Shown here one piece after another: positions 44,845 to 56,500 of a stretch of 64,000 nt of DNA. Each line of letters starts with the position of its first letter. Position 1 is the stretch's first letter. The notes beneath the pieces are model-generated. The model made no database searches. It saw nothing but the letters and a program-made list of their open reading frames with translations, and was not told the origin of the DNA. The position numbers and the translations under genes were made by a program. The DNA is from Halichondria panicea (lineage: Eukaryota; Porifera; Demospongiae; Suberitida; Halichondriidae): NCBI RefSeq assembly GCF_963675165.1, contig NC_087388.1, forward strand, positions 3,911,047 to 3,975,046, given 5' to 3'.

Positions 44845-46554
44845 CCGTCCTCGTATCATTCTAGTGGAAACAGCTCTCAGGTTGCCAGTTACGTAATGTG
44901 CCTTGTTTTTTTTACAGCGTAAACGTCTTGAAGATAAGTATCTGTTTATGTCTGCCTTTGCCTTAACGATACCAATGGTATTAGTCTTAATAGTCTGGAA
45001 TGCTTAATAGTCTGGAATGCTGTCTCTTTTTATCACTTCATGTCTGTGCTCTTATCACTTCATGTCTGTGCTCATCCCAAGTAATGCGGTATAAGTTTGT
45101 GTGCAGTGCGTTATATCCCCATGCACACTATAGTTTTATGATTTGTATTTATACGTATGTACGATGCATTTTTGATGGAATTACTGCCTGATTAATAATT
45201 ATTGTGTCTTATTGAGTCACTTATATACATGCTCAAACATGAAAAGTACCTGTCTTACTAAGGGAATTAGTGGCCGAATAAAAATTAATGTCAGAGCCAG
45301 CTGCCATGTGGCCTCAATCACTATGACTTTTTTTTTTATACATATATACATGCATGCATGACTGTACATGCACTAGTGTTTCGTATCATAAGTGTAATGA
45401 CCATACATTGCTATAATTCTATAATTTCTGTTCATAGAACCTCCAGTTAGTGAGTGTGACCAGTTGTCGATCGGAAAATGTGGTTATAGACAACGTATTT
45501 TCCTCTTTTCTCGATAATTACTATAAAATTGTTTTCATTACTACCATCGCTTTATCTCTGTTCACTTCTAAAGCACCACGAATGATCAAGCTAGATCTTG
45601 CAGTAACTCGAATTGCTCTCGGATTTGGCACCGCTATTGTGATTGCGATCATAATAATTAGAGCAGTGACAGTTCATCATCCAAATGCTTATATGTGTTA
45701 TTCTAGTGGGGTCGAGTTGTTTGGCATGCATTTGGTGATGTTCTAATAGTCAGTGTACTTTTCTTATATCAGGTATATTAAAGTAGATCTATGTACTGTA
45801 CTAAATAAGCCAACTCTAGTTTAGTGTGTCAATTTCCTGCAGACTGACTGATGTTTATAATAACACTAATGTGTATAATTATGTGACGATCTATCATATA
45901 ATATCCTAGTATACATTATATCAATAATAGTGTAATCAATCTGCCTTAATCATTTTTAGGAGTATCAGTTTTCAACGGCGGTCACCGTGACTATGTGTTT
46001 TATACTGACATTATTTTGTTACATAATTATACTTCTGTGTACTTCACCAACTGTCCTGTATTTTGCATAGGTTGTATTGGTGATGACAGACTACCAACTG
46101 TAACATGTCCTTCAAAAGGACAAGAAATTACGATTTGAATCATGTTCATCAAACATCGATAACATCACCCAAACTAAATTAATGTACGTGTGAGTCGTTG
46201 CGTACATACATTGTTTCAAATTGGAATTCATGTTTACAAATATACCAGTAAAACGTTTGTGCTTCAATAACTACTAATAACTACATTGCCAGTATAATTT
46301 ATGTTACATGCATGTATTATTTTTGTTTCAGAGTCGTATTTGGCAAGGAGAAGCTTTATACATTAAGTTATGCGGTATAAAAACTAAAATCATTCACTTT
46401 TTATTATGTGTTTTGTACATTTATTTACAAACGAAGGAATTTGGCTGAAGTGGGATCATAATTTATACATGTTTCCACCTTGCACCATTGTACAATTATT
46501 GTATGGACAGTCCGCACACTAATTGCGCATGTGCAACCTTATAATTGATATATA

Positions 46555-46946
46555 CAGTAGACTCTCATTAATCGGGCCACCTTTGAGAGAGCTAGGGCAG
46601 CTTGTCCGGAATAGCAAGTTGGTTGCATTTTAGAAAATAGTCGCGGCTTAAAAACGACCCTACCTTGAATCTAATGACTAATTTTGCTGTTCTTGACTCT
46701 GTTAATTTTGCTAAACCACACCCAAAACGTCATATCCGGCCGTAGTAAACATAATTTATGTTTGGGGCAGCCAGTACTGGCCCGGCCAGTGTAATTAATA
46801 ACGAAAATAACGGAATAGCGAGTGGCTTCATTTCAGGAGGAGTTTTGTGCAGTAAACGTTACAATCCGTGCCAACCAAATGCATGGCCAGTGTATCGAGG
46901 TACGTTGACCTACTTCAGAGAGCCGGAATATAGCGAGAGTCTACTT
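46555..46946. mobile_element. pogo/Tigger-like MITE downstream of receptor copy 3
   Basis: CAGTAGACTCTCATTAATC at the left pairs with 'agcgagagtctactt' at the right; TA on both sides; 392 bp. Decayed relatives occupy the matching place at 39054-39190 and 50177-50300. Confidence 0.7.
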
Positions 46947-47394
46947 TATTACGCGTGTTACGGACAGTAGATCGATTGAGGACCAGTATTAGACCACATG
47001 AATGTACAGTATACAGTATTAATTTATGAGTCATCATGACTGAATTAATACTCTGCATGACTGCTTATAATTTATGAGCATGACTAGACTCCAGTCCCAT
47101 GCATGTATGAGAAACTTGGCTTTATTATTATTATAGGCATAATTATACATAATTATACTCATTGAAATTGAAGTCACTGCATCACACATGTGTATACTTA
47201 CACTGTGCAGATGCAGTACTGCTAATGACATTCGTGGTGTTCATATACAGTCCTATGTCAAAAAAAAACTTCTTGGTGAGTCAGTACAAAACGAGAGAAA
47301 TAAGTGAACCCATGCATGCACAGGTAGCTAAATAATACAATTACGCATGTCACACCAGCTAGTACAAGTATGTTTTTACATTAGCTGTATCGTA
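46947..47394. other. Duplicated spacer, no gene
   Basis: Matches the sequence just downstream (3') of the PLA2-like genes ('gtgcagatgcagtactgctaatgacattc', split across 47215-47234). No coding exon seen. Confidence 0.5.
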
Positions 47395-47672
47395 GCAGTT
47401 ATTCTCAAAAGCAACACTAAACAAGTAAAGATGAAAAAACCTGCTTGTGCACAACACTCGTCGTGTGTCTCACAGAAGTTGTGAACGCAGCAATCACCAC
47501 ACACAAAACTCCAACAATAGCCTCCACCACACATCCCAAAGCAATCATTGTTGTATTTTTGATAGGGGGACTGCTCGATCTGCCCCACATTGAGCGTCAT
47601 TTGCCGGACAATTCACAGTCCTTCTCTGTCGCAGATTACTTGAATAACTATATGGACCAGTCTCTACACTAA
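47395..47672 (-). pseudogene. Partial PLA2-like copy (C-terminal part only)
   Basis: On the minus strand this keeps the Cys-rich end (DCFGMCGGG, CWSFVCGDCCVHNFCETHDE) and the region around the cleavage site, but the stalk, membrane helix and start are missing. It ends where kinase sequence begins (about 47680). It is a leftover of the duplicated PLA2-kinase pair. Confidence 0.8.
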
Positions 47673-47679
47673 CTCTATA

Positions 47680-47750
47680 ACAGAGCTGGTTCTGGTGCTA
47701 AAAGGGTTGTCTTCAGAGTGGCTGTAAGGGGAGAGAATGTATTGCTGGTT
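47680..47750 (+). pseudogene. Scrap of the kinase Gly-rich loop region
   Basis: About 70 bases match kinase positions 62246-62318 (aacagagctggttctggtgc ... gagagaatgtattgc). Joined directly to the PLA2-like fragment, so a deletion removed the 5' half of both divergent genes together with the shared promoter. Confidence 0.75.
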
Positions 47751-48744
47751 CTGACTGCTTGTATATAATTATGACGATTCATACCGTTTGCATGACGAGT
47801 TATAATTTTGGCACTAAAAACACACCATAGTATTCATAGCTAATTTTTACAATCATCATATAATTATACTTAGCTGGTTGGTATATTGGACTGTATGTAT
47901 ATATAATAGCATGAGACCGAGTGTTTTACAAGCACAATGCAAGCCCGATGCCGAGTTGCCATTATAATCATTGCATAACACGAAGATTCTCATATTTTGT
48001 GTTTTACATCACGACGACTGTTGAGCTCTTATCTTGGTGTAGAAGGATTCTAGACAGGCTAGACAAATTATCTAGAGACAGGCTCCGATCCTAGCTATAT
48101 AGGCAACAGTAACTATAGTTACAGATAAATTGACTTCACAGTGTAGCTTAACCAAATTCTGAAGCAAACATCAACTGGCAATAGAATAAAGTGAGGAAAA
48201 AGGTGATATATACGTGGCCCCCAGAGGCTCACACAACAACAAAGGGAGAAAGTGGAGCAATGAGAATTATTTAAAAAAAGAGTATGATATCAACATCAAC
48301 AACATCAAAATTAAGGTAGTAACGTAATGTGCTAATAAGGTTCCATATTAAAGTACGGTGCATTGAGCGTGAACAACGACCCCTAACCAAATCATACCTT
48401 GAGGCTACGTGACCGTGTAATAAACATGGAATTAAGGGAAACCTGGAAGAGACTGTGTTACACCCTTGTTAAATTACCTTGACAATGTGTGCATTGGTGC
48501 AATTTTTGTATGAACTGCCAAATTAATATTCGTGCAGTTCAGGATAGTGACATTGAACCTATTGTGGTAGATAAGTATGATGCTCTACAATGAAAAACAC
48601 GAAAATTTTCACCATACGAAAATAACCTGCTATATACGGTATAGTCATTCATATACCTATATAATTATGCTCTTACTAACACATTATTAGTACCAACGAA
48701 TCAGGGCAGAGCTAAATAGGCAACTACATTTTTAGCTTAATGTG
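47751..48744. other. Copied receptor intron 2 sequence, no gene
   Basis: The block 'agcatgagaccgagtgtttta' (47910) and the following 'ataacacgaagattctc' match receptor B intron 2 (30719-30830). This shows that the fourth receptor fragment starts in intron 2. A decayed CCGTATA-type MITE end lies at 48600-48645. Confidence 0.5.
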
Positions 48745-49770
48745 GCTGTAACGCTTCCTAGGTTTCTTATGGACTTACTGACAATCATTAAACAAATTTT
48801 CCAACTTTTATCAAACACTTAATTTCCCCTCCATTGACACACTGAACTGGGCCAGGATTAAATTACTGGATCAGTTTAATTGGTACTGAATCGGAATTCT
48901 GAGTTCTGCTGGATCTATAATATCAATGCACATAAAAAAATTATATATAAGCGATGCAAGCCATTACTCTAGTTCTGTTTATAGAACCTCCAGTTGCATG
49001 GTGAGTGTGACCAGTTGTCGATCGGATAACGAGGTTATAGACGACTCTTTTCTCGATAATTACTATAAAATTGTTTTCATCACTACCATCACTTTATCTC
49101 TGTTCACTTCTAAAGCACTACGAATGATTAAGCTAGATCTTGCAGTAACTCGAATTGCTCTACTCTTGGACTTTGTGATTTCGATCTAACAATTAGAGCA
49201 GTGACAGTTAGTCATCCAAACGTTTATGTGTTACTCTGGTGGAGTCGAGTTGTTCGGTATGCATTTGGTGACGTTCTAATTGTCAGTGTGCTTTTCTTAT
49301 ATCAGGTATATACTACGGATAATTTTAATGTGTATACTGTACCAAATAATACAATAATTTGTCAACTCTAGTTAGTTTTTCAATTTCCTGCAGACTGATT
49401 GATGTTTATAATTATTTACTCTGATTGATGTATGTATTTATATTGATGCTGTATGTGACGATCTGTTATATACAATATCCTACGTATATACCAATTATAG
49501 TATAATTAAGCCTATAATCATAATCATTATGCCTTAATTATTTTAAGAGTATCAATTTTCAACGGCAGTCACCGTGACTGATTACTGATGATTTGTCTGT
49601 AGACTTTTATGCTGACTTTTGTTACATACTTATACTTTTATGTACTTCACTAACTGTCCTGTATTGGTGACGAGAGACTACATGCATGTCCTTCAAAAGG
49701 TCAGGAAATTACGATTTGAATCAGGTTCATTAAACATTGAGAAAATCACCCAAACTAAATTAATGTACGT
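48745..49770 (+). pseudogene. Partial receptor copy 4 (exon 3 fused to exon 14, plus exon 15)
   Basis: Exon 3 sequence (48763 to about 48930, ending ctggatctata...caatgcacat) is followed within about 60 bases by exon 14 (about 48986-49305, TSCRSDNEVIDD, SLFTSKA). Exons 4-13 and their introns, over 6 kb in receptor B, are gone. Exon 15 remnants lie near 49655-49740. Stops and length changes are present; it is dead. Confidence 0.85.
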
Positions 49771-51065
49771 GTGAGTCATTGCTAATTATTTTAAAGCAAT
49801 GAATTGGAATTCCTCTATAATGTTACAAATGCTATTAATCTAGTAGTATTTTAACTACATTGCCAGTATAATTTATGTTACGCATGTATTATTTGTTTCA
49901 GAGTTGTTACATATACATTAAGTTATGAGGTCTAATTATTATCCAAACTTATTAATTTTGCTCACTTTTTATCATTCAATTGTATTATTATGTTATGTAC
50001 ATATTACGTAATAATCTACAACAATTAAGGAATTTGACTCTGAAATGGGACAATACACAAATGTGTGTATTGTCCAACTTTTTGCACCATTGCATGTGGA
50101 ACCAATAATGATGTATTTATAGAAACAGTCCGCACACTTTAAATATGTGCGCATGTGCAACCTTATAATTATTGCTATACAGTAGACTCTCGTTAATCCG
50201 GCCATCCTTGAGACAGTGCAGTTTGGCCGGGATAGCGAGTTGGTCGCATTTCAGAAAATAACCGTGGCTTAAAAACGACCCTACCTCGTCGAATGATCCT
50301 CTTCACCACCAGCTATAATACTGCACACTTTTTTTTTTACAGGTACACAGACACAGTTCCCAAATTAAATACACGATGTTGGTGACTTTCAAGTTGTATA
50401 GATGGCCCCTTGATTTAATTTCATATGTGCTTTTTAAATTTATATATACAGCATTATTTTAATGTTCCCCTTCACTCACTTTATGAAAACAAAATAACAC
50501 TATAATTTATGCATGATTTATTTTGATATACATGTATAGAGGACCATGCAGTATTAGACTACATGCATGCATGCATGCATGTACAGTACAGTAATAGTTT
50601 ATGAGTCATACATGACTGAATTAATACTCTGCGTGACTGCATATATATATATATATATAATTATATCGAGCATGACTCCGGTCCTGTCCCTGCATGTGTA
50701 TGACAGGTTAGTGTCTTAGGGAAGGTTAAACCCCATATGGAGTCTCCACACTTACAACCTTTATATAATTATACTTAGGCATAGTATGTAATATAGAATT
50801 CACTGCATCACATGCACATGTGTACTTACATTGTGCACCAGAGGAGGTATACTGCATGCTAATGACATTCATGGTGTTAGCATACAGTCCTTTGTCAACA
50901 ACAGTCATTATAAACTTCTTGATAAAAAATTAATGAGTCAGCACAAAACGAGTGAACCCATGCATGGCACAGGTAGCTAATACAATTATGCATGTCACAC
51001 CAGTACAATAATCACTATTTGATACAGTTCCAGCAATGTATAGTAGTGTGTAAAAACACACAACG
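49771..51065. other. Duplicated spacer, no gene
   Basis: Holds a decayed CAGTAGACTCTCGTTAATCC MITE end (50177-50300), an ATGC-rich run and a TA microsatellite (about 50640-50660), then the block that lies just 3' of each PLA2-like gene ('gacattcatggtgtt' near 50865). Confidence 0.5.
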
Positions 51066-52085
51066 TTAATAACATTCAAATATATCGTAGCAGTTACTCC
51101 AAAATATTTCAAAAGCAACACTAAAACAAGTAAAGGTGAAAAAACCTACTTGGAAACAACACTCATCGTGTGACTCACAGAAGTTGTGAACGCAGCAATC
51201 ACCACACACAAAACTCCAACAATCGCAACCTAGGCCACACATCCCATGGCAATCATTGTCGTATTTGGAATAAGGGCACTGCCCTGCTCCACATTGAGCG
51301 TCATTTGCCGGACAATTCACAGTCCTTCTCTGTCGCAGATTACTACTCTTACTTGAATAACTAGGCATTGTTGGAGCAGTCTCTACACTAGCTCTTGCAT
51401 TCGATAGCTTTAGAGCAAACACATAGAACTTCATTACAGCTTGAGAGTCCTCTCCTTTAATTCCAGTATTACCTAGGGCCAGGGCAGCTTTGATAATCAG
51501 TTTTGCTTGCGGACTCATTGAAAGGTTTTTCAGAGAATCATGGGATTTTTTGGCAACTGTCTTATTGTCCATCTTTTCAAGGATTTCAGTGGTCATATTC
51601 TCATAACCCATCATAATGGATTCCATTGTGTCTATGTTGCTTTCGGGAATAACGTATTCATCATTAGAAGCCTGTTCATTTTTCATCAAAAGAAAGGCTG
51701 TGCTATTCACTTCCATCATGATCATGGGTGATTCCCTCGGATGCACCATCATTACAATCAACTCGCCATCTGCCGTGCTCACTATGTAGTAAAAGTGGGT
51801 GTCGTTCACTGTACTCTGGAAATGAATACCACCTTGGGCACCATAATACTCCCCTTCAAGCTTGTTATTAGATATGAACACATTTTGAAGTCCAGAGACC
51901 TGTTGCTGCTGTGTGGTAGAGATTCCCACACCAATACTAATGGCCAGCACAGCTGTAATGAGCAGAGCTACACAGGTTAATATCAACACAGCCACGAGCA
52001 CTGGAGAGAGTTTGGGTTTCTTTGACTGAGGGGTGATCTCACGGTTAGGCTCGAAGTAGTGCTGGTGCTTGACCGAAGAATCCAT
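51066..52085 (-). CDS. Type II membrane protein with furin-type site and PLA2-like domain (copy 2)
   Basis: 339 residues in one exon, same plan as the copy at 40044: basic tail, membrane helix (about 28-55), glycosylated stalk, RQRR, then a 16-Cys domain. This copy differs most in the Cys-rich part: CHGMCGLGCDCW, NFCESHDECCFQ, and an extra C-terminal Tyr. The HD pair and all cysteines are kept, so it appears under constraint. It adds an Ala-Asn pair after the cleavage site, shared with copy 3. No kinase gene remains beside it: its upstream sequence resembles the copy-3 promoter only to about 52235 (ttatacacattttttaac), stopping before the NRF-1-type motif. Confidence 0.82.
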   Translation of the reverse strand: MDSSVKHQHYFEPNREITPQSKKPKLSPVLVAVLILTCVALLITAVLAISIGVGISTTQQQQVSGLQNVFISNNKLEGEYYGAQGGIHFQSTVNDTHFYYIVSTADGELIVMMVHPRESPMIMMEVNSTAFLLMKNEQASNDEYVIPESNIDTMESIMMGYENMTTEILEKMDNKTVAKKSHDSLKNLSMSPQAKLIIKAALALGNTGIKGEDSQAVMKFYVFALKLSNARASVETAPTMPSYSSKSSNLRQRRTVNCPANDAQCGAGQCPYSKYDNDCHGMCGLGCDCWSFVCGDCCVHNFCESHDECCFQVGFFTFTCFSVAFEIFWSNCYDIFECY

Positions 52086-52680
52086 AGCCCGAGAATTGAT
52101 CTATTGACGATATATCTAGACTAGAAATTAAGATATGTCAGATCTATTACAGATAATTATATCTGCAACACTGTTTCTCTTATTATAAGTAGATCTAGAT
52201 CTATTTATAGGATGTGAATTATACACATTTTTTAACTTTCTATATCAAAGTGAAACGTCTTGGTAGTAGGATCAAAATTAATATAATGATCTTTACCAAA
52301 GATGGACATTGATGCCAATTATTCTTGAGACACCTACGAGCATAATTTATCAGGGCCTACTACTGATAGCTAGCTTTTATACACACATTGATTATAATTA
52401 TCATGATGAACACTTTTAATTTTACTGCATGCAGAATCCTAGTCTCGCGAGACGTAGACTAGTAGCCTAGCCTCGATTCCAGGTCGCAAAGAGAAAGGCT
52501 ATAGGCTATAGCTCGGCCTAGGATCGAGGCTAGCTATAGTATAGCTATTTTCGCTTTTATAACGATTAGGCGAACAACTAGGCCTGGTACTAGTTTTTTT
52601 TTTTTGCATGTATTCCAAAACAATACAAATGTACAAAAGCAAACAGACTAAAAGATAAGAGGGGGGGGGGGGCATACAGT
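52086..52680. other. Truncated promoter and repeat-rich spacer
   Basis: Up to about 52235 it is related to the bidirectional promoter at 61940-62176. At 52365-52435 lies a block (acacattgattat...gctgcatgcagaatcc type) repeated in the same orientation at 59705-59775. At about 52467-52535 a foldback (agcctcgattccagg ... aggatcgaggct) resembles 22616-22660. A G-run lies at 52661-52671. Confidence 0.5.
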
Positions 52681-53275
52681 TTAGCGGATACCATCCGCTG
52701 AAGGAGGTAAAGTTTGTTGGCGATGAAGCCACAGGCAGGCATTTCCTCTCCAAAGTGCAATGGCCAGGCGATGAAACAGATGCTTCTTGGTGGAGGATGT
52801 GGAATGTGTCATGGTTAATCTCTGGTCGATGGCATTTCCGATGGCACCTATGATGTTGATTGCTTCTTCGCCTAGACCTCCTAGTGTTTCTGCCACAATG
52901 GGAATGAAGTTTACACCTATGGAGCGGCAGGCCTGTAGATGGGTGGTGAGTTTGCGCCTAACTCCAACTTCTAGGGCGTGTCCAGGGGAGAAGGCAGCTT
53001 CATGAATGAGGGTTTGCTGGAGAGGTGAAATAACGTGGACATCCAAGGCAGCGGATTGTTTGCGCATGCGTTAAATTTTCATTGTGTTTGTGGTCGGCAA
53101 AAATATTTAATAATCGAAATTTGTACACAGAAAATGCACAGAGTGGTACACAAAAGATGCACATAGGGAGCTGCTTCACAAGGGCCTGGGGAGTTGCCAG
53201 TTGTGCTGCAGCACGATTACAGTGACCCAGGGCAACTTCAAGATGATTGAATGCCTTCAAATTTTGTTTCAAAAC
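52681..53275 (-). mobile_element. LINE-like element tail, second copy
   Basis: The minus strand (53067-52681) encodes SAALDVHVIS, EVGVRRKLTTHLQACRS, IPIVAETLGGLGEEA and HRLAIALWRGNACLW before a stop, matching the tail at 9.6-10.0 kb on the plus strand residue by residue in its key motifs while differing at about half the other positions. So these are two old copies of one family. Only the tail is present. 53000-53275 continues as decayed sequence. Confidence 0.55.
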
Positions 53276-53305
53276 GATTTAGCAGGCTGCTGGACTTCTC
53301 TGATT

Positions 53306-53530
53306 CTAGGCCCCAACTCGTAACTCAGTTAAACTTTGCTTGAGAAAACGTAGATTCTCTTGATGCCTCTGAGCTACCCAGCAATGCTCGAACGAGCAGG
53401 TCATACTCCAGTCCTGTAAGTATAGGACAATATTAAACACGGTTAAACCCTTACCTCAAACTGTCCAGTCTCGTCCGTTAGTATAGCCAAGAGGAGCAAT
53501 GTTGGGATAGCTGGATAGTAGCCATTGCTC
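53306..53530 (-). CDS. Candidate two-exon 3' end of an unidentified gene
   Basis: Two minus-strand exons with acceptor and donor signals fit in phase: 53530-53455 (SNGYYPAIPTLLLLAILTDE...) and 53413-53306 (DWSMTCSFEHCWVAQRHQEN..., then a stop). The second has a short heptad-like stretch. The upstream exon is not found and I do not recognise the family; this could be part of an old transposon. Listed because splice signals and frame agree over two exons. Confidence 0.25.
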
Positions 53531-56500
53531 CTGTACAGAGAAGTAGACATTCAAAATACGTGTAGATCTATACATATTAAATTTCTCGTATTAAACAGGT
53601 TATAGTGTCATTGTCGACGAGCTGATGATGGCAGCACCAAGTAGCATAGATGGGCGTGGCCTGCCTCCAAAAAGGGAGACGGGTTGCAGCCCTATATATC
53701 TAGCATTCGTTCTTGCTGCAGAAAAAGTTATTAAAAACGATTGATGCCAAAAGTTCAAGTCTGAAATTAATGGCTGCAAGTCAGCGCGTGCAGCAGAGCC
53801 TTGCAGCTCTCTTCTCATTCTTGCAGCTAGCCAGTCGAATCATAGATAGAAAAGGGAGGGATTGGAAACGAACGACAATTTCAATGATATCCGTTGAAAC
53901 ACTCCTTGTCTTGTTACGTAATCACGTTCTGGCGGGATTGTAACAAAGATTTTCTCTGACTCAGTTCTTGCAGACGTTGTTAGAGTGTAACTTAGACTTC
54001 TGGGTTAGGCCAGATGTCCGTGGCTTAACTGTATTCATCATACCTGGTAAGTTAGAAACTCACTTCAGTAGAGTTGAAGCAGAATAATAGGCCAGTTTTG
54101 TAGGGTAAGGTGATAGTCAAAATTATGTCTCCCTCTAGCACATATGTAAAGCTGATTTGCAGTTTGTACTTGTGTCAAACTGTATACTTGGGTCCTAGTG
54201 CTTTGTGTAAGTATTACTTTTTGAATGATACAAGTGAAACTTTCATACTAAATAAAGTATTTCAGGAGTGTTTTTTGTCTCCTTTTTTCATCTCTAAAAA
54301 GGGCTAGTTGAATATATTCTGCTAATATACTGTTAGAGGAGTATTTGAAGTTTTGCATTGTCTTTGTTTGCACTTACAGAAATACCGTGAAAATTTTGAA
54401 TCGTCATTCACGAAAGAATGAATTTAGGATTACTGGTAAGCATGCTATACTGATTATTGCCCACACTATACTTTTATAACAATACCTGCAGTGAGGTCAT
54501 TTGTGGAGATGGTTAGATATCTGTTCACAATACGTACCTGGAGTCATCAGCAACAGGTTGTGCCAGGACTCCGTTAAATTGGCCAACAAAGACAGAGGGG
54601 TAGATCCAACGAGAACCCGAATGTTAGTGAATTTGCTAAGAACACAGGCTCTTCGGGTGATCAACAGCACATGTGCAACAATTAGAGGCAACTGCTGAAA
54701 GACAATAGAAGACGACCATTGCAGCTAGGTGATGAGAATAACCCCTTCCCAAAAGAATTGCATAGAGATGTTCACATGTTCAATCACATTCACATGTTCA
54801 ATTCCTAACTGTGATAAATAATTGTTCAATTCTATAAATTTAACTGTGCATGATAATTAAATGATGCTGCAGAGTGTCACGACTTCAATTCTGAGTTGAA
54901 TTTCACAGTAAAAGCCCGAACCATCACACTATGTTCAGAACCCTCCAACGAAACTATCAACGCAGAAGCTGTGTTGAAGGCAACTGCTTCCTCTGGTGAT
55001 GAAGCTTTGAATCTATGTACTCTCTGTCAAAACAGTCTTAAAAGCTTCCTTAAACCTACCTGCATTTACATGAAAAGGAAAGAAAGTAAATGGAAAGTAA
55101 TTAATTATTATTTATTATTAACAAACAGTTCAACATCACTTACTCTGAAATGGAGCCGGAGCACTACTTTCCATTGTACAGTGCAAATGTAGACCTGAAC
55201 TAGAAAGCCATATTCGCTGGCTGGAACACAATTTTTATTTTGAGGAAGTATAGTGATCACTTCCCTCTTCGATCTATGCTTCCGGCAGACAAGGAGTGTT
55301 CGGCACACGTGATTCGTTTCCAATCCCCTTCCTCTTCTATCTACAGTCGAATGGCCAAGCGAAGCGCGCCGCAAAATTTAAACCACGCCCACTTCTGGGG
55401 TCACGCCCCTTTTGTCGGCAACGCCCACTGTTTTCTAGATGGTGCACAGTACTGACAGTATATACAACAGTGCAGTACAGTACAGTGCCATCAGCAAGTC
55501 AAGAACGTTTATGACCAGAAGCTCAATTCGCCTGGGATGGCAAACTCTAGCCAACTCTTCTTAAGGTATGTCAAATGTCAATGCAATCATGTCTACTCTA
55601 GTCTCTGTGTCAATGTAGAAGTGTAAGTGATGATAAACGTTTGTTCCTTTGCTTGATCTGACGACAGTCTTGATTCTTTTATTTTCAGGCCACTAAAAGA
55701 TTGATCAGCTTACCAGGAGGTGACAGGCAGCGTACAAAGTATGACCACCAGTACCTTGATGTTGAGGAAAAGAGACTTTGTAGTTTACATTGCAAACATT
55801 GATTATTATTAATTTATTGTACATACATGTAGGCTTAATTATATAATTATACTATACATTCATGTACCTCATGTACCTGGATCCAAGAACCTTGTTGTGC
55901 TGCATGTTGTGAAGCAAGCTCAAGTGTTCTATGTGTTTGATACAGCAAACCACTTCCTGCTGCCTAGCCTTATTATTGAGCCCCTCCCCACTCTTTACTA
56001 GTTCCCATGGATATCCCAGTAAACGATCGAAGAAAAGTAAGTTTTTTAGGCCAGCTTAGCTAGCTAGCTAGATTAAAGTTATTGTAACTATCACTATTAA
56101 GCTGTAGATAGCTGCAGTAAGTGTAGCTTCCTTCTAGCCAGCCAGTGATGGTTGAACTATCTACTTGAGAGCTTCTCTGAGTCTGGATAGGGTGCTGGAG
56201 CACCCTAAGCACCACCCTGTGTACGCCCCTGGGTCTCTCTAGTTTTCTTACACAGAGAGAGCACATGCATGCATTGTTTGCACAATCGGCGCATATCGGC
56301 CTGAATGTACTGCTGAACTTACATGACGTAACTTTCTTCTAGCAATTTCATGATCATTCTATTAATTTAGTGTGTTGTAGAATGGATGATATAAGTTTGT
56401 TGATGTATGTGCATTGTCTTTATACCTTGCCAGAACTCAGACAAGTGGCTCAACTAGTAACACCATGTGGTTGGTGTGTGAAGTACGCCCACTTTGACAT

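Larger units (their letters stand above)
42504..46180 (+). pseudogene. Partial receptor copy 3 (exons 8-15)
   Basis: Begins in intron 7 sequence and carries counterparts of receptor B exon 8 (about 42545), 9 (42904-43071), 10 (43774-43918), a 5' piece of 11 (about 44235), 13 (44919 on), 14 (45439-45773) and 15 (46071 on). The ligand-domain exons are absent. Exon 11 is split by a 591-bp transposon and then cut off; exon 12 and both its introns are deleted. Exon 13 has short internal tandem duplications (aatagtctggaatgctta; cttcatgtctgtgctc). Exon 14 shifts frame near its end. It cannot encode a receptor. Close sequence identity to receptor B shows it derives from B rather than A. Confidence 0.85.

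Noticed and set aside
42504-46180. Receptor copy 3 as a functional short receptor
   Set aside because: It lacks the ligand domain and exon 12, has an exon split by a transposon, and has frame changes.
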